This document shows, piece by piece, positions 16,444-24,796 of a stretch of DNA of 64,000 bases. Made by a program: the position numbers and the translations under genes. A model generated the notes under the pieces. The model saw nothing but the letters and a program-made list of their open reading frames with translations. It had not been told where the DNA came from and made no database searches. This stretch comes from Treponema sp. UBA4692 (GTDB lineage Bacteria; Spirochaetota; Spirochaetia; Treponematales; Treponemataceae): contig DHKO01000009.1 of NCBI GenBank assembly GCA_002404895.1, positions 1 through 64,000 of the forward strand. Direction: 5' to 3'. Every line of letters begins with the position of its first letter. The stretch's first letter is position 1.

Positions 16444-18552
16444 ATGGTAGAAATTTTAGGTGCTGAAAAAAACAAGAAGTACGGTCATTTGGCTGTGCAG
16501 TTTTCAATGAACATTCTGATTGCCCTGGTTGTGTTTTTTGTTGTTCAAAACGGAATAATTGTCAGGATGGTGAAAAACTTTTCAAAGAAAGACTATTCTT
16601 CTTTTAGCGAGAAGATTGTGAAAGAAGACGCTGGAAAGGTGAGCAACTGGAATGAAGTCCTTGTGAATGACTTGCGGATTTATTCAGACAACGATGTTAC
16701 TAAGCGCGGCGATACCGGCGAGATTCTGGGATGGATTTCAGCGCATGAGGACATAAGGAACAAATTCTTTAACTATATTATGTTCTGCACGCCTGACGGA
16801 GTCGGCTATACGAGCGACGGACGCACTATAACAGTGATTTCAAGGCCTTTTTTTCGTGCGATAATGAATGACCGTCTCGAAAGATATGTTTCAAACATTG
16901 AATTTATTTCGGACGGAACTGTCTGCTATTATATTGCAAGGCCTGCTTTTGACTCAAATAGAAATCTGATTGGTGTTTTTGCGGGCGCGGTCAAGCTGGA
17001 TGAGATTGACAAGATGGTTGCGGAGCTTTCTTTAGGCGAAAATGGAAAAGCTATTTTGGTTGGAAGCGACGGAGTCCTGATTTCGCATATGCAGGGGCAG
17101 GAAAAATATATGGATTTGCTTTACAGCGACAAGGCTGGCTACGACGGTTTTGTTTCTGTCGCAAAGGAAGCTGTGAAAGGGCGTAGCGGAGACGGATATT
17201 TTTCGGATCCGTCGGGAGTCGGGAACTATGTTTCATATGCGCCAGTCCCTGGAACTCCGTGGATAACAATGCTTATGATTCCTGTAAGCCAGATTAACAA
17301 GGCGGGAAACTCGCTTAGGATAACGATTATTATAGTCAGCACGATAATCGGTTTTCTTCTTATTTCAACTTGTGTGATTCTTCTTCTGATTGCGGTGCAG
17401 CCGCTCAGGGAAGTCCGAAACAGCATCAGAAAAATCGCTACAGGAAACGCAGATTTGACGCAGAAGCTCTTGGTTAGAAGCAACAATGAAATTGGAGCGC
17501 TCGGAGCCGGATTCAATCAGTTTATGCAGAAGCTTCATGACATTGTCTTTGACTTGAAAAAGTCAGAGGATATTCTGGAGAATGTGAACGAGGGGCTTCA
17601 GGGCAGAATTTCTGAAAATGGAGTTTCGATTCAGGGCATCATAAAGGATTTGGGCGAGATAGACTCCCAAATTGAAAATCAGGCCGGATCTGTTAGCGAG
17701 ACTGTCAGCGCGGTCGAGGAAATATCAAAGAATATTGAGTCTCTTGAGCATATGATTGAGAATCAGGCGAGCGGAGTTACACAGGCCAGCGCGGCAGTAG
17801 AGCGGATGGTTGGAAACATCTCGAGCGTGAATAATTCTGTAAGCAATATGGCGCGTTCTTTTGACCAGCTGACCGAGAATGCGGCAGATGGAATTGAAAG
17901 ACAGAAAAATGTGAATGACAGAATCAAAAAAATTGAAGAGCAGTCGAAAATGCTTCAGGATGCGAACAAGACAATTTCTTCGATTGCGAATGAGACAAAT
18001 TTGCTTGCAATGAATGCGGCTATTGAGGCTGCCCATGCGGGAGATGCCGGAAGAGGATTCAGCGTTGTCGCTGATGAAATAAGGAAGCTTTCCGAGACTT
18101 CTGCGGCTCAGTCAAAGAAAATTGGCGAGGAGCTTCAGAAAATTCAGGATTCGATTGACAATGTTGTTCAGGCTTCAGCGGCTTCAAGCGCATCTTTTGA
18201 GTCTGTAAACACAAGCATAAACGGAACTCAGCAGCTTGTTATGCAGATAAAGGCGGCGATGGAGGAGCAGCATGAAGGCTCAAAGCAGATTATCGAGTCT
18301 CTGCACTTGATGAACGACAATACGAGCGAAGTTCGCTCTGCTTCTAAGGAGATGGCGGTCGGCAACCGGCAGATTTTAGGCGAGGTGAACCGTCTTCACG
18401 AAATAACTGAAATCATAAGAGCCAGCATGGATAAGATTTCTGCCAACACCGAGAATATAAAGAATTCCGGAGCGGCTCTTGACGAGATTTCCAGCACTGT
18501 TCATAACACAATAATTGGAATTAGAAGCCAGATTGACTTGTTTACCGTGTGA
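16444..18552 (+). CDS. Methyl-accepting chemotaxis protein
   Basis: A 702-residue transmembrane chemoreceptor. TM1 is near residues 20-40, followed by a periplasmic dCache-like sensor (about 40-290), TM2 (about 291-318, IIVSTIIGFLLISTCVILLL), HAMP (from VQPLREVRNSIRKIA), then a long cytoplasmic coiled coil. The signalling hairpin tip is NETNLLAMNAAIEAAHAGD, near 515-535. The ATG at 16444 is chosen because AAGGAA lies eight to twelve bases upstream. It sits 11 bp after the peptide-binding protein gene, so the ligand may be a peptide or amino acid, sensed directly or through that lipoprotein. It ends at a strong bidirectional terminator. Confidence 0.93.
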   Translation: MVEILGAEKNKKYGHLAVQFSMNILIALVVFFVVQNGIIVRMVKNFSKKDYSSFSEKIVKEDAGKVSNWNEVLVNDLRIYSDNDVTKRGDTGEILGWISAHEDIRNKFFNYIMFCTPDGVGYTSDGRTITVISRPFFRAIMNDRLERYVSNIEFISDGTVCYYIARPAFDSNRNLIGVFAGAVKLDEIDKMVAELSLGENGKAILVGSDGVLISHMQGQEKYMDLLYSDKAGYDGFVSVAKEAVKGRSGDGYFSDPSGVGNYVSYAPVPGTPWITMLMIPVSQINKAGNSLRITIIIVSTIIGFLLISTCVILLLIAVQPLREVRNSIRKIATGNADLTQKLLVRSNNEIGALGAGFNQFMQKLHDIVFDLKKSEDILENVNEGLQGRISENGVSIQGIIKDLGEIDSQIENQAGSVSETVSAVEEISKNIESLEHMIENQASGVTQASAAVERMVGNISSVNNSVSNMARSFDQLTENAADGIERQKNVNDRIKKIEEQSKMLQDANKTISSIANETNLLAMNAAIEAAHAGDAGRGFSVVADEIRKLSETSAAQSKKIGEELQKIQDSIDNVVQASAASSASFESVNTSINGTQQLVMQIKAAMEEQHEGSKQIIESLHLMNDNTSEVRSASKEMAVGNRQILGEVNRLHEITEIIRASMDKISANTENIKNSGAALDEISSTVHNTIIGIRSQIDLFTV

Positions 18553-18563
18553 TAACGCAGGAT

Positions 18564-18608
18564 AAAAAAAGGCGGCAAAAGCTAGTTCAGTTTTTGCCGC
18601 CTTTTTTT
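18564..18608. terminator. Bidirectional terminator
   Basis: GGCGGCAAAA (18571-18580) pairs with TTTTGCCGCC (18592-18601), with A7 and T-rich flanks extending the stem. It separates the convergent chemoreceptor and esterase genes. Confidence 0.9.
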
Positions 18609-18617
18609 TGTGAAAGA

Positions 18618-20186
18618 TTAGTTCAATGTCAGTTTAACATTTGAGAACTCAACATAAGCCGCACGAGCTGTGTAAAGTCCTGCGTAAACGTTGCTGGCAT
18701 CAATATTCTTCAAGTCCGCTGTGTATGAGACTTCAGGATTTGTTCCGCATTTTACAGTGTAGACGTTTCCTTTCTTTGTGATTGAAAGGTCAACAACAGT
18801 GCCTTTTGCGATTGGCTGAGCTGACTCAGTTGGCGTGATTACAGTGTCGATTCTTGAGTAGCTTGAGGCTGTAGGAGCCGCAAATTTGAATCCGCCGACT
18901 GCGATGTAGTCAGAATTGATAGAGTTGTCGAATTTGTCGATGTAGACATCATCGCGGACCATAAGGCCGAAAGCCACCTGGTTGTTCTTTGCCACGTTCA
19001 GGACTTTTGCTGTCGCTGTCAGAGTGAAGTCCTTTGTGATGTCGATTTTCTGGAAATAGAACGCAATTCCGTCTGAAGCCGAAGCGATTTTTCCGACTGA
19101 TTTGCTTCCGTCTTTTGCTCCCGAATGGAGAGTAACCTTGTTTCCTTCCTCGACGATTTCAAAACATTCCGGGTCAGCGATTTTTTCATCTCCGCCGCAG
19201 TCTCCGAATACTGTTCCGTACCACGGAGCTGTTGTCGTGAAAATCTGAGAAGCGTCCTCGGCAGGATTGAATTCCGAGTATTTTGGAATCACATACTCAG
19301 GATTTTTCGCGAAAACGAGCAGGTCAGCTGTCGGAGCGATTGATTTCTTGTTCACGAGCTTTGCGAACTGCTTGTTTCCTTTTGCGGCTTCCTGAACAAC
19401 ATCGTAAGCGACAGTTGCCGCTCCGTAATAGTTCAGGTGCGTATTGTCAACAGAAGCAGGCTTGTGTGAAAGCTGCGCATGGAATTTCGCTGTCTCCTCG
19501 TCTCCGAGCTTTTCATATCGTTCCTTTGTGATTTTTGTCAAATCAATTACGAGGGTCTTTGTCTCTTGTCCGAGTTCTCTTATTGCTTTCGGATAGTCTC
19601 CGCCCGGGAATCCTGCGACATCGCCTGTAACGTGAACAAAAGAGCCTTCATACGCTTTTCCAGGCGCGCGGCGGACAATCGGCGTGCAGAGAATCGGTGT
19701 CGCTTTCTTTTCCAAAGCGAGCTTTATATAGTTCTCATAGAGAGAATTCTTGAAAGAGCCTGCCTCTTCTTTTGAGCCGTTAGGATTTGTGTAGCGCGCT
19801 TCCTCGGCTTTCTCGTCATTGTGGCCGAATCCGATGATAAGGAAATCGCCTTTTTTGATGTTGTTTTTGAGAGTCTGGTAGTTCGCCTCAGTTGTGAAGC
19901 TCTTTGAAGAGCGTCCTGACATTGCAAGGTTGATGACCTCGACTTTTTTTGAGTCAAGATAATCCTGAAGGCGTGTTCCGTAGCCGTAGCGCGGCATATA
20001 GTAAGCATCACTGAAAGAGCTTAGTGTAGAGTCTCCCACAACGAAGATTTTCTTTCCTTTTGGATTCTCGATTTCTGTGATTGCCGCAACATTCTCGACT
20101 TTTTCGTTGTTGGCAATGTTAGCCTCGAGAGCAAATGCAGAAAGAGAAATTGTTGCTGCTGCAAGAGCGGCGATAAATCTTTTCAT
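18618..20186 (-). CDS. Secreted SGNH/GDSL esterase, CE12-like (pectin acetylesterase type)
   Basis: A 522-residue exported protein: signal peptide (ALAAATISLSAFA), then an SGNH hydrolase domain, then a C-terminal domain of about 220 residues. Catalytic blocks are GDST (Ser53), GRSS, GHND (121-124) and DNTHLN (Asp247, His250), matching the rhamnogalacturonan acetylesterase family CE12. It probably removes acetyl groups from pectin side chains in the environment or periplasm. The C-terminal part (residues about 300-522, e.g. DGIAFYFQKIDITKDF) looks like a beta-sandwich of the LamG/DUF1080 kind and may bind glycan. AGGAG precedes the ATG. No other pectin gene is adjacent. Confidence 0.88.
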   Translation of the reverse strand: MKRFIAALAAATISLSAFALEANIANNEKVENVAAITEIENPKGKKIFVVGDSTLSSFSDAYYMPRYGYGTRLQDYLDSKKVEVINLAMSGRSSKSFTTEANYQTLKNNIKKGDFLIIGFGHNDEKAEEARYTNPNGSKEEAGSFKNSLYENYIKLALEKKATPILCTPIVRRAPGKAYEGSFVHVTGDVAGFPGGDYPKAIRELGQETKTLVIDLTKITKERYEKLGDEETAKFHAQLSHKPASVDNTHLNYYGAATVAYDVVQEAAKGNKQFAKLVNKKSIAPTADLLVFAKNPEYVIPKYSEFNPAEDASQIFTTTAPWYGTVFGDCGGDEKIADPECFEIVEEGNKVTLHSGAKDGSKSVGKIASASDGIAFYFQKIDITKDFTLTATAKVLNVAKNNQVAFGLMVRDDVYIDKFDNSINSDYIAVGGFKFAAPTASSYSRIDTVITPTESAQPIAKGTVVDLSITKKGNVYTVKCGTNPEVSYTADLKNIDASNVYAGLYTARAAYVEFSNVKLTLN

Positions 20187-20340
20187 TTTATTACTCCTTT
20201 TTTGAAAATGATGAGGTTAATTTTAATGATGATAAAAATGAATTTCAATTAAAAACAAGCATATATAGAAAATCTAGTAGCGTATTTTTGTCGCAATAAT
20301 CATATTTTGTATGGAATTAGAATAATTCATATGGTGTTTT

Positions 20341-20445
20341 CCGGGGCGTTGCGGGGCGGCAAAGCTAAAAAAGTTTGCCCCGCAGAGTGGGGTATGTGAG
20401 CAACGGAGTGCGAACTAGGGGAGAGACTTCACCCCTTTTGCTGAA
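20341..20445. repeat. GC-rich structured non-coding element
   Basis: In the 350-bp gap between divergent genes, the bases around 20341-20445 stand out as GC-rich in an AT-rich spacer. They can form a closing stem CGTTGC (20347-20352) with GCAACG (20400-20405), an inner stem GCGGGGC (20351-20357) with GCCCCGC (20377-20383), and a 3' GGGG...CCCCTTTT hairpin. It could be an interspersed repeat or a structured leader of putP. The rest of the gap is AT-rich and holds nothing I can name. Confidence 0.45.
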
Positions 20446-20536
20446 AATATTCGTTTTTCTGCATATTTATACAATAGTTTATTGTGGAGAGTCCTTTTTT
20501 AATTTAAAATCTTCGTAAAAATTTGGAGGTAAAAAA

Positions 20537-22096
20537 GTGGATTCTTCTACACTTGCGAAAATTATTGCTTTCGTGCTTTATCTTGGCTTCATGGTTTATA
20601 TCGGGCTTAGAAGCGCGAGCAAGAATACTAACGCGTCGGACTTTTTTTTGGGCGGACGGAAGGTCGGTCCGTGGGTTACGGCGCTTTCTGCCGAGGCTTC
20701 TGATTCTTCCGCATGGCTTTTGATGGGCTTGCCTGGACTTTGCTATCTCGGCGGAATAAAGGAGACTTTCTGGACTGCGATGGGGCTTGTAATCGGCACT
20801 TACTTGAACTGGCTGATTGTTGCGAAGCCTTTGAGAAAATGCTCGATTGCTTTTGGCGACTCAATCACGATTCCTGAATTTTTCCAGAACAGGTTCAAGG
20901 ACAAGACTCATATTCTTTCGGTCTTGTGCGTGATTTTTATCGTTTTCTTTTTTACGATTTACACGGCTTCAGGATTTGTGGCGTGCGCGAAGCTTTTCAA
21001 CTCTGTTTTCGGGCTTCCGTACCATGCGGGCTTGGCAATCGGTCTTGTTGTTATTCTTTGCTACACGATTACAGGCGGATACACTGCGGTTTGCAGCACT
21101 GACTTTGTTCAGGGCGCGCTGATTTTCTGCGCTTTTGTTCTTTCTGGCGCGATTGCTGTGATTGCCTTGGGCGGACCTGCCGAGGCGATAAGCGCGGTTC
21201 AGTCATTTGACGCGCGTGCGGTTGCAGGCGAGTTCGGCGAGAAGATGAAAGCCGCTTTTGCCGCGAATTCTTCTTACAGCGGAATGAGCATTGTTTCCGC
21301 TCTTGCCTGGGGGCTCGGATACTTTGGAATGCCGCATATCATCGTGCGCTTTATGGGAATCCGCTCGAACGGCGAGATAAAGAAGGCCCGCAGAATCGGA
21401 ACTGTCTGGATGGTCGTTTCCTATATCGGAACATTCTTGATTGGAACTCTCGGAACTTCATTCCTTTTGAGGCACGGAATCCTTCTTGGAACAGGCGGAG
21501 AAAATGTTCTGGTTGAGGGAGTATCGCATTTTGGAGACGCGGAGACGGTTTTCTCTGAAACAATGCAGTCGATGTATCCTGCTTTTATCGCGGGAATTTT
21601 CCTCTGCGCGATTCTTGCGGCTTCAATGTCCACTGCCGATTCCCAGCTTTTGGCGGCTTCTTCCGCTGTCAGCCAGGATTTGTACAAGGGAATTTTCAAG
21701 AAAAACGCGGGCGAGAAGGAAGTTCTTAATGTGAGCCGGTTTGTGATTTTCCTGATTTCGCTTGTCGCGCTTTTTCTTTCACTTAATCCGAACAGCTCGA
21801 TTTTCGGGCTTGTCTCGTATGCCTGGGCTGGATTCGGCTCTACATTCGGGCCTCTGGTTCTTCTTGCCCTTTTCTGGAAAAAAACGACTGCGAAAGGCGC
21901 GATTGCCGGAATCATAGGCGGCGGAATTGCCGTTGTCCTTTGGCATCAGATGCACGGCGGAATTTTCGACCTTTACGAGATTATTCCAGGATTTCTCGTC
22001 TGCCTGGTTTTGACGGTCGCAGTCTCGCTTATTGACAAGAATAAAGACCCGGAGATGATTCGCGAGTTTGAGGCGTACAAGAAAATGGAAGATTAG
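20537..22096 (+). CDS. putP: Sodium/proline-type symporter (SSS family)
   Basis: A 519-residue sodium:solute symporter with about thirteen hydrophobic segments. It shows the PutP pattern: ASDFFLGGRKVGPWVTALSA near the N-terminus, GNxF-type helices, ILAASMSTADSQLLAASSA in the conserved sodium-site region, and a gated C-terminal segment. It imports proline, or possibly another amino acid, driven by sodium. Translation begins at GTG with a near-perfect GGAGGT seven bases upstream. It is monocistronic with its own terminator. Substrate is inferred from overall resemblance. Confidence 0.85.
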   Translation: MDSSTLAKIIAFVLYLGFMVYIGLRSASKNTNASDFFLGGRKVGPWVTALSAEASDSSAWLLMGLPGLCYLGGIKETFWTAMGLVIGTYLNWLIVAKPLRKCSIAFGDSITIPEFFQNRFKDKTHILSVLCVIFIVFFFTIYTASGFVACAKLFNSVFGLPYHAGLAIGLVVILCYTITGGYTAVCSTDFVQGALIFCAFVLSGAIAVIALGGPAEAISAVQSFDARAVAGEFGEKMKAAFAANSSYSGMSIVSALAWGLGYFGMPHIIVRFMGIRSNGEIKKARRIGTVWMVVSYIGTFLIGTLGTSFLLRHGILLGTGGENVLVEGVSHFGDAETVFSETMQSMYPAFIAGIFLCAILAASMSTADSQLLAASSAVSQDLYKGIFKKNAGEKEVLNVSRFVIFLISLVALFLSLNPNSSIFGLVSYAWAGFGSTFGPLVLLALFWKKTTAKGAIAGIIGGGIAVVLWHQMHGGIFDLYEIIPGFLVCLVLTVAVSLIDKNKDPEMIREFEAYKKMED

Positions 22097-22127
22097 CGAT
22101 TTTCTTTCAGATATTCTTAAATAAAAG

Positions 22128-22178
22128 GCCGGGAATTTTCCTTTCGCGTTCTATGCGTTGTGGAAAATCCCGGCTTTC
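22128..22178 (+). terminator. putP terminator
   Basis: GCCGGGA (22128-22134) pairs with TCCCGGC (22167-22173), extended by an AT-rich arm, followed by TTTCTTGTTTT. Confidence 0.75.
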
Positions 22179-22257
22179 TTGTTTTAAATTTTCAGGACAG
22201 GCATTTTTATTTTTCGCTGTCAGATGAAATCTAAAATATTGATAAGAAAAAACAATG

Positions 22258-22295
22258 AAAATCCGCCAAGCAAAAAGCTCTTCTTAACGGATTTT
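22258..22295 (-). terminator. Possible glgP terminator
   Basis: AAAATCCG (22258-22265) pairs with CGGATTTT (22288-22295) around a 22-nt loop; on the minus strand it is followed by T-rich sequence about 35 bp after the glgP stop. Confidence 0.45.
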
Positions 22296-22327
22296 TAGCT
22301 GGATTTTTTGTTCTTTGTCAGAAATTT

Positions 22328-24796
22328 TTAGATTCTTTCAACGTCTTCTTCAGGAACACTCACTTTCTGAACGTGCCAGATGTCTCTTACATATTCCTCG
22401 ATTGTGCGGTCTGAAGAGAATTTTCCGCTGTTTGCGATGTTGATTAAAGTCTTTCTTGCCCAGTTTTTCTTGTCCTTGTATGCTTCCGCGACTTTCTCCT
22501 GAGCCTTGCAGTATAGCTCAAAGTCTGCGAGAACATAGTAGACATCAGGACGCTGGCCTTCAACTCCGTAGACAAGCGAGTCGTGAAGCTCCTTGAAAAG
22601 CTGGTGGCTCGGGTCGTAAGTTCCGTCAACAAGCTGCTCGACAACTTTTGCAAGAGCCGGATTGCGTTCAAGGTACTGCTGCGGATTATAAGAATGTTCT
22701 CTTTCCATTTTCTGGATTTCCTCAGTTGTGAGACCGAACACAAAGTTGTTCTCTTTTCCCGCCTCCTGGAAAATCTCAATGTTCGCGCCGTCAAGAGTTC
22801 CGAGAGTAAGCGCGCCGTTCACCATGAATTTCATATTTGAAGTTCCAGAAGCCTCTTTTCCTGCTGTGGAAATCTGCTCGGAGACATCAGCCGCCGGGAA
22901 GATTTTTTCCGCGACAGAGACACGGTAGTTTTCGATGAATACAACACGGAGTTTTCCGCCGACTCTCCTGTCATTGTTCACGCGCTCAGCGACCGTGTTA
23001 ATCAGCTTGATTATTGATTTTGCCCGCCTGTAGCCTGAAGCCGACTTCGCTCCGAAAATGAAAGTTCTGTTCGGCGCGTTGTAGCTCGGATCCTCGATGA
23101 TTTTGTTGTAGAGATACATTATGTGCAGAATGTTCAAAAGCTGGCGCTTGTATTCATGGAGACGCTTTACCTGAACATCAAAAATCGAGTCCGGGTCTAG
23201 AAATTCATTCTGCTTGTGCTTGAGATATTCCACGAGAGCGTCTTTGTTTCGCCGCTTTATTGAAATAAGCTCGTCTAGCGATTTCTCGTCATCGATGTAT
23301 TTTTCAAGCCCCTTGAGCTTTGTCAAATTCTTTTCCCAGCCGTGTCCGATTCTCTTTGTGATGAATTCCGCAAGTTCCGGGTTTGAGTCTAAGAGCCATC
23401 TGCGCTGCGTGATTCCGTTCGTCTTGTTGTTGAATTTCTCAGGATAAAGTTCGAACCAGTCGTGAAGCTCCACGTTTTTCAAAAGCTCTGTGTGGAGAGC
23501 CGCGACTCCGTTCACGCTGAATCCCGCATGAATCGCAAGCCAAGCCATATAGACTTTCCCGTCGTGGATAATGCTCATTCTTGTCTGCTTTGCGTAGTCG
23601 TTAGGATATTTTGCGCGAAGCTCAATCAGGAAGCGACGGTTGATTTCTTCCACAATCTGATAAATTCTAGGCAAAAGCTCCTGAAAGATTGATACGTCCC
23701 ATTTCTCAAGGGCTTCGGCAAGAATCGTGTGGTTTGTATAGGCGAATGTTTTCTGGACAATTGCCCATGAGTCATTCCAGCCCATTCCGTACTCGTCCAT
23801 GAGAATTCTCATAAGCTCAGGAATTGCGACAACCGGGTGAGTGTCGTTCAGCTGAATAACGTGGTAGTCTGGGAATTTAGAGAAGTCTGTTCCGTGGTCA
23901 GCCACAAAGTGATGGACCAAATCCTGAAGAGACGCAGAGCAGAAGAAATACTGCTGCTTTAATCTGAGAGTTTTTCCTTGCGGTCCGTTGTCGTTCGGAT
24001 AAAGCACGCGCGTGATATTTTCCGCGTTGTTCTGTCTGTAGACAGCCTCGTTGTATCTCATATCGTTGAAAAGCTGCAGGTCAAATCCGTTCGGAGACGA
24101 AGCCTGCCATAGGCGGAGCGTGTTCACTGTGTTTGTGTCAAATCCGACAATCGGCATATCGTAAGGTGTCGCGGTAACTTCCTCGGCGTTTTCAAGATAG
24201 AATCTGTCCTGTCCGTCAGGAGTTTTTCCGTACTTGATTTCTCCGCCGAATTTCACGGTTACAGAAAGGTCGCTTCTTTTTACTTCCCACGGGTCGCGGT
24301 GCTTAAGCCAGTTGTCAGGATACTCAACCTGATAGCCGTTCTGGATTTTCTGCTCGAACATTCCATATTCATAGCGGATTCCGTAGCCGTGTCCCGGATA
24401 GTCGAGCGTCGCAAGCGAGTCAAGGAAGCATGCCGCAAGCCGTCCGAGTCCTCCGTTTCCAAGTCCTGCGTCAGGCTCCTCGTCCTCAATCTGGTCATAG
24501 TTGATATTCATTTCGCCGAGAACTTTCTTGACTTCTTCCTTGATTCCGAGATTGATAAGATTGTTGCTCAAAGCTCTTCCCATCAGAAATTCCGCAGAAA
24601 GATAATAGACCTTTTTTGTAGGCTTCTTTTCGTATTCGTTGCGTGTCGCCATCCATGCCGGCAGAATAATCTCCTGCACAGACGCTGAAACTGCGTCGAA
24701 CAAGTCATGGCTGCTTGCCTGAGAAATGTCCTTTCCATATTGGCGTCTTAGCCGGGCTGCAAGATTTTCCCGGAATTTCTCTGCGTCAAACTTCAT
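22328..24796 (-). CDS. glgP: Glycogen/starch phosphorylase
   Basis: An 822-residue GT35 enzyme. Landmarks: YLSAEFLMGRALSNN, GNGGLGRLAACFLDS, GIRYEYGMF, KRLHEYKRQLLN, and the pyridoxal-phosphate lysine in EASGTSNMKFMVNGALT (about residue 655). It releases glucose-1-phosphate from alpha-1,4-glucan chains in the cytoplasm. Its ATG overlaps the stop of the upstream debranching enzyme gene, so the two enzymes are made together: phosphorylase shortens outer chains and the debranching enzyme clears the branch stubs. AGGAGAAAAT precedes the start. Confidence 0.97.
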   Translation of the reverse strand: MKFDAEKFRENLAARLRRQYGKDISQASSHDLFDAVSASVQEIILPAWMATRNEYEKKPTKKVYYLSAEFLMGRALSNNLINLGIKEEVKKVLGEMNINYDQIEDEEPDAGLGNGGLGRLAACFLDSLATLDYPGHGYGIRYEYGMFEQKIQNGYQVEYPDNWLKHRDPWEVKRSDLSVTVKFGGEIKYGKTPDGQDRFYLENAEEVTATPYDMPIVGFDTNTVNTLRLWQASSPNGFDLQLFNDMRYNEAVYRQNNAENITRVLYPNDNGPQGKTLRLKQQYFFCSASLQDLVHHFVADHGTDFSKFPDYHVIQLNDTHPVVAIPELMRILMDEYGMGWNDSWAIVQKTFAYTNHTILAEALEKWDVSIFQELLPRIYQIVEEINRRFLIELRAKYPNDYAKQTRMSIIHDGKVYMAWLAIHAGFSVNGVAALHTELLKNVELHDWFELYPEKFNNKTNGITQRRWLLDSNPELAEFITKRIGHGWEKNLTKLKGLEKYIDDEKSLDELISIKRRNKDALVEYLKHKQNEFLDPDSIFDVQVKRLHEYKRQLLNILHIMYLYNKIIEDPSYNAPNRTFIFGAKSASGYRRAKSIIKLINTVAERVNNDRRVGGKLRVVFIENYRVSVAEKIFPAADVSEQISTAGKEASGTSNMKFMVNGALTLGTLDGANIEIFQEAGKENNFVFGLTTEEIQKMEREHSYNPQQYLERNPALAKVVEQLVDGTYDPSHQLFKELHDSLVYGVEGQRPDVYYVLADFELYCKAQEKVAEAYKDKKNWARKTLINIANSGKFSSDRTIEEYVRDIWHVQKVSVPEEDVERI

